A stretch of 64,000 bases of DNA from Colocasia esculenta (lineage: Eukaryota > Streptophyta > Magnoliopsida > Alismatales > Araceae), in NCBI GenBank assembly GCA_014218235.1, contig CM024760.1:68822961-68886960 (forward strand), given 5' to 3'. The number at the start of each line of letters is the position of its first letter. Position 1 is the first letter of the stretch. Below the pieces are notes generated by a model, which saw nothing but the letters and a program-made list of their open reading frames with translations, made no database searches and had not been told where the DNA came from. Both the position numbers and the translations under genes were made by a program. Below are positions 10,755-21,910 of the stretch, one piece after another.

Positions 10755-13700
10755 AAGAACGCAATATATCACTCTTTAGAATAAATGCAAGGTGGCCATA
10801 TCACGCAAGCAAATAAGAACACACAAGCACAATCATGTAACACTAATCAGGCACGTAGACACTGATGTAGACCAAGAAAAGATCCATCAAGAATGTAGAC
10901 CAGGACACGTGTATGTGGTTATTGTATCTATCATTCAACAACCAAGCAAGACTCCCAGCGTAGATGCAACGCCAGTAATCATTATACCAATGGTTAACAG
11001 TATATTTATGACTGTCCATCATTGGGGTTAGACTGGAGCCTTGTACACTCGCCGCGCCCGGTCAGCATCTCACGTAAATTTTAAATGTAGATACCCGTAG
11101 TCATTAATAATGGCCAATGAGAGTTTCAATAAGTAAGCATGTGTAATGTCATGTTCATGATTATGATGGGAACAAGTAATAAGTAATTGAACATGATTTC
11201 ATGAGAACAATGGTCAAGAGATAAATTTGGCAGCATAACAGTACGATTTGTACTGTAGTTCAATCTTTATGTTAATGGCTTTAGTCTAGATTGTAAATCA
11301 CACTCACGAGAACAAGAAGAGAAAGGAAGTGCACGCTAACTTCTGGATACTTCAATGGTACAACCTGCTCGTCGGCTATGTGAGAATCCATGATCAGAGG
11401 AGACTTACGGAGGTCTTAGGGAAAAGGTCACTAGTCCACCGATTCGGATTGACCAGTAGAGAGCTTCCAAATCCCCAAGAAAGGGCTGCCTAGAAGTGCA
11501 AGTGTGTAGCGATGTACGCGTTTCAATTCATAATCCATCGGTCTCAAACTCGCGGAAAACACTTAACATGATGGCATGCAATGAACAATGTATTTAACTA
11601 CACATCAGTTTACAAGATTTCAAGATAATAATTATCATTTAAATCAAGCTAGAACGGTAACAAGAGTAAATCACAAGTTTCATGAATGATCATATCATTA
11701 AGAAAGCAATTAGAATAATATTCATGTAATTAAGGCTTTTTAAATTGTTTAATCACTTTTACGCCATTAAATAAATCATCATGCAATGATCAGACCTAAG
11801 ACATGTGAATTACACGCTAAATATCATATTTAAACAGACCTCATGTATAGCAGTAAGTTTTGTAAAAGAAATAGGTGGGATTTCATGAAAGATCCTGAGT
11901 TCGCGACGGACCCTTGTAAGGATCACGACGGGGTCAGATCAGAATGCGACATTGCTTGTAAGGATCGTGACAAGCTTGTCTGATCAGGCAGGTGGTTCGC
12001 GACGGGTTCATATGAAGAAGGCGACAAGGGTATGTGCAAAACGCAACAAGGGAGTCAGAACAGGCAGAGAGATAGCGACGGGGAGCTCGTCGTGATCAGA
12101 ACGTGACGGGTTTGCTGTCGCGACAAGACCTTCGAACGTGGCCTATCGGGCCGTCGCGTTCACAGGGTCTGCGCCTGAATCTGACACAGAAAGGACATGT
12201 TCTTGGATTGCGGTCCAGAACTGCCTTATATTGACACAGGGTGCTTCAAAAATAGAGAACAAGTTGTACGGTGCATGAAAAATAATGAAACCAGTTTTAA
12301 ACCAACCTAGACATGCAATGGTGCTTCCAGTAAATCGGAATTAGAAAACAACGATGGTTTCGATAGGCTTTAATCAAGTCAAACATAAACGTAAAAGCCA
12401 AGTGCAACCCGAAAACGTAGTTTCATGCAGAGACCCTCTTACCATGCTTATAACTCTCTAACTATTGACATTTAGACAAAATGTTCAACACAAGACATGA
12501 CGAGAACAAGTATTAGAAAACCATTAATGTTGTGGGTTTTTTCTAATTCAATCTTGAATCACATGCAACATATAAAGAACAGGAAAAGCCCTAACAGTGT
12601 GCGACTTTGGCAAAACGCTTATAATTCAAAATCTACTCATTCAAATTCGATGAAACTAGTGGGAAACGAAAGTTAACTTGATGATCCACACATTGTTATA
12701 GGATATGTTAAGGTTTGGCCCAAGAAAACCTACCTTCTGGTTGAAGAACTCCCATTTTTCCAGAAAACCTGTGTTCAGACCACTTGGAGGAAAACACTTA
12801 ATACTCTGTGTATACTGCATGGAATTTGGGCATTCCACTTGGGTTAGAACGTAGACATGACCCTCTTTCCAGGGGTATAGGCTTGCAAGGTTTGGTTATG
12901 GTTTGACTCACCTTTGGTCAACTTTAAGTGGACGGTTTGTGCAGGTCACAGCAGACGAGAAGGGAAGGAAGAACAGCTTGGTGTGGGCATTCCACAGCTC
13001 CTCAGCCACCAAGAGCTCCTCCACATGACCCTAGCAAGTTCTAAAACTCATCCCTAAGGTTTGGTGAAGAGTATTTAAGCCACCATGGTGTTTAGGAGTC
13101 CTATTATGACTAGGAAAGTCAAGTTGCGGTTTGACATGTTAGTTTCCTAATTTGAGGATTTCTTCCTCCATTAGAGTGTGTGAGGCTTTAGGAAACCTCC
13201 CACCCTAGTTAAGCATGAATTTGGGTTGCCAAACATACATGTTTCTATCCCAATTCAACTCAAATTACCTCTTTCTAATTTCAGCCTATTTAGAGTTACG
13301 AATTTCCATGCATTTTCTAGCTTTATTTGATTTTTGGGCCAAATGTTGTCCATTGGCCCAATTATGATAATGGGTCATCATATATAATGTTGGAAGTCTC
13401 CCCAACATTTTTATTTAATTTATGGTTGCATCGTATTTTCGTGTTAACGGTTTTCCGACTTGTTTACTAATTTGGATAATCGGTCACAATAACTCTTAAA
13501 CCTAGTGCAAATGATTTTTATTGATCCAAATTTCTTGATGGGTCATTAGAGGATATTATTTGAAGTCAGTATATGATTTTTATTTAATTTTATGACTCAT
13601 CCAAGTACGTGTGATAATGATTTTTCGACTTATTCATGAATTACGATAATAAGTCGCGAAACATTTTAAACTTGGCTAATCCAATTTTCTTGGAACAAAT

Positions 13701-13879
13701 TTGTTTGTGAAACATTTAGTAATAATGTTTAGGGTTGATTTATAATTTTTACAGAATTTTCTGACGTGTTTTAGCATATGCGTTAATGATACGTATGTTT
13801 TAAATACTGCGATATTTTGAAAATTATTTATTTCTATTTATTTGAGTTTTTATGTAATTAAAATTTTTAGGGTGCTACA
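10751..13879 (-). repeat. Gagonly1 LTR c, truncated
   Basis: It matches LTR b from position 6612 to its end and lacks the first 0.64 kb. It ends GGTGCTACA, followed by the target duplication. Its TCGCGA array (11901-12159) shows extra CpG decay, for example TCACGA at 11923 and TCGTGA at 11965. No gene is seen. Confidence 0.9.
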
Positions 13880-13884
13880 GCAAT
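13880..13884. repeat. Target site duplication GCAAT, right copy
   Basis: Partner of 600-604. Chromo1 LTR sequence resumes immediately after it. Confidence 0.9.
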
Positions 13885-15522
13885 AACATATAGCATGTCT
13901 CTTTTAGTTCTGAATTTCAACTTTACTGTATAACAGAACCCTATCATGGTACTAATTAAATCACATGCATTCTTGCACATTTTCATGTTTCTTTAATTTC
14001 TATATACAATTTACTAATCATAAATTCATAGCAGTATGCACAGAAGTCTAAACATCTCGAAATTTTTACAATAAATCAGAATCAGATTGTACCATGCACA
14101 TGCAAAATTTCACATTTTTCTGAGCTCTATAACCATTTTTCATAAATAAAATCTATCAGTTCAAGCTAACTAATATGATACAACAGTGAGGCAAAATCAT
14201 GTAATTCTATACAGGAACTGAGTACAACAGGTATGCAATATCATCCCACAATATTACATTCTCAAAATTTAACATTTCAACATGAATCATGTTTGCAATC
14301 ATTTTACTTTTCTTTTATCAATTGCATTAACATCACAATAATAACTATTCATATGTATATGGGCCCTATATACCATTACAATGACCTGTCCATAGTATAA
14401 CAGTGATAAAACACACAAAACATCACCTGGCCGAAACCTCATACAATCATGGATCACAAATAAGCAATTAAAATCAAATTTCTGAATTTTACTTTACTGA
14501 TAAACTTAACTGCAACATATGTGGCGTTTACCTGAAGTAGACGTCCACCTATACTGTCGTTAAGAATGAGTAGACGGCGGCACATAGCGCCGTTAATATA
14601 TAGTAGCTGCCGGAAAACACATGTCGTATACATAATATAGACGGTAATCGATAGCGTCGTTTACAAAAACTCAACGGCAAGGGATTTGGACGTCAAGTTC
14701 ATATGCCCAGAAAACACAAAACTCTACATAAAATGACATGACTTCTACCCTTTCCCGTAGGTTATTTTCATGATTTAAAAATCTGTAAAAATGTTAAATC
14801 TAAAGGCTAATCTATCGTAAACCGAACCCCCATGTAACTTGCCTCTATCCCTCCTTCTGGAGTGACGAATCAAAACCCGAAAAAGCACGCCTTGATAGTA
14901 AGGCAGTCCTCTCCTCCATTTTCAATTGCTCCAAATCTGCCTCCAACACAGTTCCTCCACTTGGAGAAGCTCTTGATCACGAAGTTGAATGATCCTCCTT
15001 GGTCTAGAAACCTTCAATTCGTACGAACGGGCACTGCAATTCCTTCTCTCGGCCCTCCTTTCTCTCTTCCCAAACCAGTGCGAAAATCCTCTCAATTGCC
15101 AAAACCGTGCCTTAAAAAGAATTCCCACACCTAGCCAACACTTAATCCTAGCTCTAGGATCCTAAATGCACCAGATCTCCCAAATAAATGCATGGAAATG
15201 ATTGATTTATTCTCGCCCGAAACGGTAACAGCAAAAGCAGGCAAGTCAGGTTAATGTCAACCTAAGCTGCTGTTAGTCACAATGTAACGTCCGTCGATTG
15301 TGTCGTCTACATTAATCTTGCCCGAAAATTAATATTTCAAAAAATAATAAACGACACAATATGCTGTCGTTAACAAGAAGCCAACGACAGACAATCATGC
15401 CGCTAAGATATGTCAATGCTAGTAGATGTTGACGCCAAGATCAACACAGAACATCAAACAATTACATGCAGAAATAAACATATAATTGCAATATAAATTC
15501 AAGAAAATTCTAGGGCACTACA
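13885..15522 (-). repeat. Chromo1 left LTR, inner fragment
   Basis: It continues the LTR interrupted at 599 and matches 23128-24770. It ends GGGCACTACA at 15522. A weak ORF at 14862-15134 is also found in the other LTR (24110-24382), but it lies within the LTR and resembles no known protein. CpG motif arrays occur at 14523-14700 and again around 15285-15410. Confidence 0.9.
14523..14700. repeat. Alternating CpG motif array in the Chromo1 LTR (period about 33 bp)
   Basis: CpG cores of GTCGTT type and its reverse ACGGC type alternate. Starts fall near 14523, 14540, 14556, 14573, 14589, 14608, 14623, 14640 and 14656, so steps are mostly 16-17 bp and each orientation recurs at about 33 bp. The same array lies at about 23771-23945 in the other LTR with some CpG sites decayed. 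Function unknown. Confidence 0.6.
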
Positions 15523-17119
15523 TCCTCTCCCCCTTAAAATAATCTTCGTCCTCGAAGATTGAGTTAGAACACTCACCAAACAAGGACGGATAATGCTTCT
15601 TCATCCTTTCTTCAAGCACCCATGTTGCTTCTTCACGCGAGAAATTCCTCCATAAGATTTTCACAAAGGAATAGACTTCGATCTCAATTCTTACACCTTC
15701 CGGTCCAGAATCTCCACAGGCTGCTCCGCATATGACAAATCTGGCTAAAACTGCACTGGCTCATAACTAATCACATGAGTCGGATCTCTAACATACCTCC
15801 TCAACATGGATACATGGAAAACTAGGTGAACTGCTGCCAAAGATGGTGGCAAAGCTAGCTAGTATGCCACGCTCCCTATCTTCTTCAAAATTTAAAAGGG
15901 ACCAATCAATCTCGGGTTCAGCTTGCCTCTCTTTCCAAATCTCACTACACCCCTAGTTGGTGATACCTTAAGAAATACATGGTCACCTACCTCAAAAGCC
16001 AAGTCTTTCCTTCTCGTATCTGCAGAACTCTTCTGGCGATCTTGAGATGCCTTTAATCTCTGCAAAATTAACTGAATTTTTGCTCAGGTTTCCTGTACCA
16101 CTTTTGGATCAACTAGATGCCGATCTCCTGCTTCTTCCCAACACAACGGGGATCTACAAGGTCTCCCTTACAAAGCCTCAAAAGGTGCCATACCTATGCT
16201 CGAATGGAAACTATTATTATATGCAAATTCCACAAGAGCTGGGTGGCGCTCCCAATCTCCTTTACACTCCAGAACACAAGCCCTGAGCATATCCTCCATC
16301 ATTTGAATAGTCCTCTCGAACTGTCCATCCTGTTTGTGGATGAAATGCCGAACTCCACTTCAACTGACTGCCAAAAGCTTGCTGCAAGCTCTGCCAAAAT
16401 CTAGAAGTAAATCTCGAATCATGATATGAGATAATCGACTTCTAAATTCCATGCATCTTCACAATGCCATCAATATACAATCTGGCCAAGCTCTCAATGG
16501 ACTGCTTCTTCTTCATAGCAAGGAAATGAGCACTCTTTGAGAATCTATCCACAATCACCCAAATGGAATCATTCCCTCTAACCAATCTAGGCAATCCAGA
16601 CACAAAATCCATGGCCACTTGCTCCCATTTCCACTAAGGAATATCCAGATTCTGCATTAAACCTGAAGGTCGTTGATGTTCTGCCTTCACCTGTTGACAA
16701 ATCAAACAGTTCGCCACAACATCAGTAATATCCCGCTTCATGCCAGACCACCAAAAGGAACGCTTCAAATCCTTATACATCTTCCCACTGCCTGGGTGAA
16801 TAGAGAACTGCAATCTATGCGCTTCCTCCAAAATTTCCTTCCTCAGATCTGCATCATTAGGGACACACACCCTATGATTCAATTGAATCACACCATCTTC
16901 ATCTCTAATAACGCCAGCCTTTCCAACCAACTCCTGCAATAAAGGGTCATCTTTTTGCCAAGCAATAACCCGATTATGAACAGAAGATCTAATTGTCAAC
17001 TGAGCCATGAACATACTACACAACTGTGGCTCCAAAACAGCCAAAGATCCTGAAGCATCTTCTAACATCTTCCAGTCCAGCTGCATCATTTGCCTCTTCC
17101 TACTCAACGCATCCGCCAC
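15518..17119 (-). pseudogene. pol: Chromo1 integrase with C-terminal chromodomain, decayed
   Basis: In element sense, the HHCC zinc-binding domain is readable near 16730-16830 (HPG, then CLICQQVKAEH). It is followed by a degraded catalytic core, in which the usual SDRD stretch reads as YHDS and the TERT glutamate is replaced by valine. The core is followed by the GAPFEALYG-type region and a C-terminal chromodomain-like end (WRNFSREEATW) near 15560-15660. Several stops and frame changes interrupt it. The chromodomain places it among plant chromoviruses, probably Tekay/Del-like (inference). The mutated catalytic residues mean the integrase is dead. Confidence 0.85.
15523..15537 (-). other. Polypurine tract of Chromo1
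   Basis: The minus-strand AAGGGGGAGAGGA ends at the LTR start TGTAGTGCCC. The pol reading frame runs through it and stops at a TAG in the first bases of the LTR (15518-15520). Confidence 0.85.
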
Positions 17120-18640
17120 AACATTGGCTTTCCCTGGGTGGTAAGAAAGCTCAAAATCATAATCCTTTAGGAACTCAATCTACCTCCGCTGCCTCAGATT
17201 TAACTCCTTTTGGGAAAACAGATATTTGAGACTCTTGTGGTCTGAGAAGAGCTCAAATCTGACTCCATACAGATAGTGCCTCCAAATCTTCAAAGCAAAG
17301 ACCACTGTCGCCAATTGCAAGTCATGAGTCGGATAATTGCGTTCATGCTCCTTAAGTTGCCTAGAAGCATACGCCACAACTCAACCTCCCTACATAAGAA
17401 CACAGCCAAGCCCAATCTTCAAATCATCTGTGTAGATAGAGAAAGAATCCACACCATTGAGCAATACAAGCACTGGCGCTGAGGTCAAACGAGTCTTCAA
17501 TTCCTGGAAACTCTTTTCACAAGCCTCTGACCATTCAAACTTCACTCCCTTCCTTGTCAGCCTCGTCAAAGACGCCGCAATAAAAGAGAAACACTCGATG
17601 AATCTTCTATAATAGCCAGCCAAGCCAAGGAAACTCCTGATGTCAGCAGATGATCTCGGTGTCTCCCAGTCAAGAACAGCTTCCACCTTAGCTAGAACCA
17701 CAGATACACCTTCTCTAGAGACAACATGCCCCAAGAAATGGACTTCCTTCATCCAGAAGTTGCACTTACTGAATTTAGCATACAGCTTGTGCTCCTTCAA
17801 GACTTCTAGCACAATCCTAAAATCTCTCGATGAGTCTATTCATTAGGAGAGTAAATCAGCACATCATCATTGAAAACTATTACAATGGAATCCAGATACT
17901 GCCTAAATACCATGTTCATCAAGTCCATGAAAATTGCTGGAGCATTGGTCAAACCAAAAGGCAAGACTAAAAACTCATAATGACCATATCTCATCCTAAA
18001 AGCCATCTTAGCAGAATCCTCTGGCTTAATTCTGAGTTGATGATAGCCAGAATGAAGATCGATCTTAGAAAACACCGATGCTTCACGCAACTGGTCAAAC
18101 AAATCATCAATATGAGGTAAAGGGTACTTGTTCTTGATAGTCACCTAGTTAAGCTTGTGGTAATCAAAACACAGCCTTATTGACCCGTCCTTCTTCTTCA
18201 CAAAGAGTACAGGTGCTCCCCATGGTGAAACACTCGGCCAGATAAAACCCTTATCAAGCAATTCTTGCAGTTGCTTCCGCAATTCTGCCAATTCCGTTGG
18301 TGCCATACGATAAGGAGCAATAGAAATAGGTGTTGTGCTAGGTGCCAACTTAATGCCAAACTCAATCTCCCTTATAGGGCAAACCAGATAAATCCTCGGG
18401 AAAGACATCACTGAAATCTCTGACAATATCGATATCTTCCACAGACAAAACCTTCTTCGAATCCTCGGATACGACCACACTAGCAAGAAAGCCATCACAA
18501 CCCTTGCTCAACATCTGAGCTGCCTTCAGAGCAGAAATCACGAACTTACCCGACCTGTTCTTGGGTAACGGATGAATAATTTCCTCCTTACTAGGAATCC
18601 GAAAAATAATAATCTTCCTCCTGCAATCCATAAGAGCATA
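17120..18640 (-). pseudogene. pol: Chromo1 reverse transcriptase and RNase H, decayed
   Basis: RT motifs run from the WGAPVLFVKKKDGS region (about 18200) through YHQLRIKPED and LPFGLTNAPAIFM to the catalytic box. That box reads FNDD rather than FIDD (about 17860-17870). The FLGLAGYYRRF connection follows near 17600. RNase H begins near 17430 with a damaged first motif (TDDLKIGLG where TDASKIGLG is usual) and ends with ADALSRK near 17110. Stops occur after HKLN, after SPNE and elsewhere, and the frame shifts near 18370. It copies element RNA into DNA in intact relatives, but not here. Confidence 0.9.
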
Positions 18641-18985
18641 GTGCTCCTCGAGCTAGTCTAAGCCCAATATAGCATCATAATCCTTCATCTTCAGCAAATA
18701 GAAATTACCAGGCAAAACCCGCTCCTCAATGCTCACATGAAGAGAAGAAAAACATTGCCCAGTCATTATAGTCCCGGCTGGAGTATGCATAGACAAGGGA
18801 ACCTCCAACTCTTCCGGAACCAGACTATTCTCCTTCATCAAAACCTTCGTAAACCTCTCGGAAACAAAGCTATGTGTAGCACCAGTATCGAATAAAACAC
18901 TAGCATGCATTCCCATAATCAAAACCATACCTTCTATGACGTGCTCTGCCAACTCTTCCTCGTCTCTTGTCAAAGCAAACACTCG
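18641..18985 (-). pseudogene. pol: Chromo1 aspartic protease
   Basis: The readable segment of 109 residues contains the catalytic DTGATHSF motif at about residues 32-39 and ends ILGLD, the conserved retropepsin tail, followed by a stop. Upstream it links to gag through a region with two in-frame stops (about 18990 and 19055). The catalytic triplet itself is intact. Confidence 0.88.
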
Positions 18986-19054
18986 AGCCTAAGCCCTCAG
19001 TCTCCCTGCTGCTCTCGGTGACGGTCTAGCTGCTGCTGGTACTGCTGCCACTGC

Positions 19055-19702
19055 CATCTACTGCGCCATCTTCAGACAATCTCTGATCTTGTGGTTCTTC
19101 TCACCACACCTCAAGCACCTCCTAGAAGTCACCCAACAGACCTCTCCTCCATGATGCTTCCCACACTGAGTACACAAGGGCTTTTCTGCAACTGTGCCTC
19201 CGCCTGGTGTCAGTGCAACCACTCTCGCTGGTACCACTGTTCTCTGCTGGAATGCTAGGGCATTCTTCTTTCTATCATGCCGCTGAAATGCTGATGCCGG
19301 CCTCTTCAAAGAAGCCCTCTTCTCCTCTAGGTACACCTCCATCTCTACCTCCTGCATACAAGCCGCTGACAAAGCCTCCTCCATGGATCGATGCCCTAAA
19401 GCCACCAGTCTAGTCCTTAGGGACGGCTTCAACCCCATAATGAACTTCTTCACTTTCCTCTGCTCAACTGCCATAATATGGGGTGCATACTTGCACAGCT
19501 CCGCAAATCTGGCCTCGTACTCAAACACACTCATTGACCCCTGGGTCAATGTTAGAAACTCCTACTCCATGTGGTCCTACACATGCTCCGAAATGTACTT
19601 CGTCTTGAACAGACAGACAAACTCAGCCTAAGCAACCTCCATAGCTCCATCTCCAAACTGTGTGCGTAGCACTGACGACCACCACACATCGGCACGCTCC
19701 TA
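19055..19702 (-). pseudogene. gag: Chromo1 gag, C-terminal part
   Basis: This is the second half of the gag core (ADVWW near 19680, then SVFEYEARFAELCKYAPH). It is followed by a basic linker and two cysteine clusters: a CxxC-type CTQCGKHHGGEVC and a CCHC knuckle CLRCGEKNHKIRDC near the end. Stops are present near 19630 and 19570. The N-terminal part lies at 21303-21766, separated by a 1.6 kb insertion. Confidence 0.88.
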
Positions 19703-19709
19703 CAAAAGA

Positions 19710-21295
19710 AGGTAAATACTGTTAGTTATGGGTGTCCTCAAGCCAATCATAACTTGTACAATCTTGTTCTTTAATAATAATAATAAGGCTTTTATATTCA
19801 TTATGTGTAATTCGTTTACCGTTTCATTATGAAGTCCATGAATATACGCAATGGATATTAATTATGATGAAATCATAACAATGAGATTAATATCCTTTAA
19901 ACGTATATTCTTAATTGTTCCTAGTCGGAGGATATTCGAGAAGGACAGCGGATATCTGGTTAGACTAGTACAGGTTGCACCTGCTCATATGATGAGGGTG
20001 ACTGGTCTCATAGTCACTTGTGTGGAGACACTAAGGTAAATCTGTAGGTGCTCAATGGAGAATGAGTTCACTGAACTGATCCGTTATGAATCGCTGGATG
20101 GTAATGTTACCTAACTGTCAACCAGCTAGATTCATTGTCACAGTGGCGTGATTGGTCCTTAGACCTGAGACACCAAGGACACCTTGTCGGTGGACTTCTA
20201 GATTTTGACCTTGACTTATAGATCTCTAGCCATGGGGTCTTAATCAGTTAAGTGTTCGGATCTAGAGGAATACCTTCAAAGGTGATTGTGTGGTCAATAT
20301 GGATCGGGATCGCTCGCTCTCGGTAATAAGAGAGTGAATGCTCTAGGGAAAGATGCCTAACAGTCCCTGGCCAGGGCAAGACTACTTATCAGAAAAAGGA
20401 GTTTTCTGATAATGCTATGCGGCATCTAAACCAAATGAGTGCGCACATTAGGGTTTGACAGTTGACCATACCCTAAGTGCACTCGGGAGCATTGTACAAG
20501 CGAAGGATTATAGACACGTGGTAACTGATGACAGAAAAAAGGTTCCTTGATTGGGTTGCTGAACCCCAATGCTTTCCAGGATCAAGTGGTGTTGCTTGGC
20601 ACCCAACTTATCGTGAGACGATAATTGAGATGATAATTGATTCTGTAATTAATAATATGAGATATTATTAATTACAGTAAGTCAATAAAGAGTTATTGGG
20701 CTTAATGGGCTGAAAACTGGACTAGCACTTGGGCCTAGAGGGTCACACGCAATAGAGTTCCGAGCAGACTGGGCAGGATGGTCGTTATAGACAATAACTA
20801 GGTTTTTGTGAAAAACTGCAGTGTCTATAAGTATTAGCGGAGAGTCAAACCCTGGGCCAAGCTCCAGGCTCTCTCCCTGGCGCCCCACCTCCCTCTCTCC
20901 AGGGTGCCCCCACCTCTTCTCTCTCCTCTCTCTCTGGCACATGGTGGAGTTGAGATCCAGGAGACGCATGGAGACTGAGGAGATCCCGTCTGCGTCCGGA
21001 GCTCGCGTGAATACGTCTAGAGGCCGGACACTTGAATGGCTTGAAGCACCAGCGCCTCCAGCGCCACTTCCTCCCTAGATTCGGGAGTTTCGCAACCCCG
21101 CAAAGGTAAAGATAAGATCTTCATGTGCGCGGGTTTACGTTTTGTGTTCGATCCGACCGCCGGCAACGATATCTACCTGAGGGAATCGCGTTTCCGCTGT
21201 GCTCTGTACAAAACCTTTCAAATACACCTAAGGGTACACCCCAAACAATGATCATAACCTTCTTAAACCAATCTTTACCTGCAACATATATATAG
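19710..21295 (+). mobile_element. Insertion inside Chromo1 gag, probably a solo LTR
   Basis: The gag reading breaks after a VTLA stretch near 21303 and resumes with YLLL at about 19702, so the DNA between is foreign. It starts with TGTTAGTTATGGG just inside the left edge. It has a TATA-like TCTATAAGTAT at about 20822, followed by GC-richer sequence, as in an LTR read on the plus strand. It encodes no recognisable protein. The ends are blurred: no clean target duplication can be read, so the limits are within about 15 bp and the class is an inference. Confidence 0.55.
20643..20677. repeat. Perfect 16-bp inverted repeat with 3-nt loop
   Basis: The arms 20643-20658 and 20662-20677 are exact reverse complements around GAG. 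They are AT-rich and lie inside the insertion at 19710-21295, about 145 bp before its TATA-like box. A transcript could fold here, or the site could extrude as a cruciform. No function is known. Confidence 0.8.
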
Positions 21296-21302
21296 CTAAA
21301 GT

Positions 21303-21766
21303 CACCCTCTCCTCTTCCGCGCATCAGATAGCACGAAAGATCTTCTCCGTCTCCCGAAGCCAACTCTCTTCCAAGATGGGATCACTCTCCCCCTTAAAGA
21401 AAGGCGGGGTCATCCTCCTGAACTTCTCCATCAAAGACACTCCTCCAAAGCCTGCCTCATGAGCAGGTGCCTGTGCCTACATCCAAGTCAAGCTCTTAGA
21501 TGAAATCTTCCATTTTACACCTTGAATAACACTTCTTATGAACTAACCTGAACCTGCACTTGCGCCTGCAAAGCTGCTATCGTCTGAGCCTGAGTCTGCA
21601 TCACGTGCACCAATCCTTGCATTAATGCTTCATAGTCCACAGGTGGTGGTAGGGGCGGCAAAGGTACACCAGTCTGGTCCTGCGCCTGTTGAGCTAGAGC
21701 CTGAGAACCTCTTGCTCACTCATCACCCCGGGTCGGACCAGCTCCTCTACGTCCACGAGTCGCCAT
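21303..21766 (-). pseudogene. gag: Chromo1 gag, N-terminal part
   Basis: An ATG at 21766 opens MATRGRRGAGPTRG, followed by an in-frame stop. A Gln-rich segment (LAQQAQDQ, then repeated QTQAQ) leads into the conserved gag start with FRRMTPPFFKGESDP and the ETEKIF helix. Frame shifts and stops break it. The start lies about 130 bp inside the primer-binding site, as expected for gag. Confidence 0.8.
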
Positions 21767-21893
21767 AGTCTGCAAAACAAGCATCTATTATAATACTTAT
21801 TATTCCATATAAATCTTGGACTAATTCTTTATGCAGACTTAAAATACGAACAGAATGTTGATATTTCATTTACGTACATGCTCAACCTGGAAC

Positions 21894-21905
21894 TCTCTGA
21901 TACCA
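21894..21905 (-). other. Primer-binding site of Chromo1
   Basis: The minus strand reads TGGTATCAGAGA, 11 of 12 to the initiator tRNA-Met site, and lies 5 nt from the LTR end at 21911. Confidence 0.88.
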
Positions 21906-21910
21906 ATCTC

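Larger units (their letters stand above)
605..13879 (-). mobile_element. Gagonly1: nested non-autonomous Ty3/gypsy element with three LTRs
   Basis: The order is LTR (605-4376), internal (4377-5975), LTR (5976-9744), internal (9745-10754), LTR (10751-13879). The LTRs begin TGTCAC or TGTCAT and end GGTGCTACA on the plus strand. A 5-bp duplication GCAAT flanks the whole block, so it entered, or was later rearranged, as one unit. The internal regions encode only a gag on the minus strand, with no protease, RT or integrase. Known non-autonomous classes with this design are TR-GAG and LARD elements. The LTRs are long (about 3.77 kb) relative to the 1.6 kb internal part. The third LTR and second internal region are truncated and joined at a duplicated breakpoint. 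The element probably depends on a Chromo2-like chromovirus (see findings). Confidence 0.9.

Noticed and set aside
20643..20677. Hairpin as a microRNA precursor
   Set aside because: Arms of 16 bp with a 3-nt loop are too short for a plant precursor, and no flanking pairing was seen.
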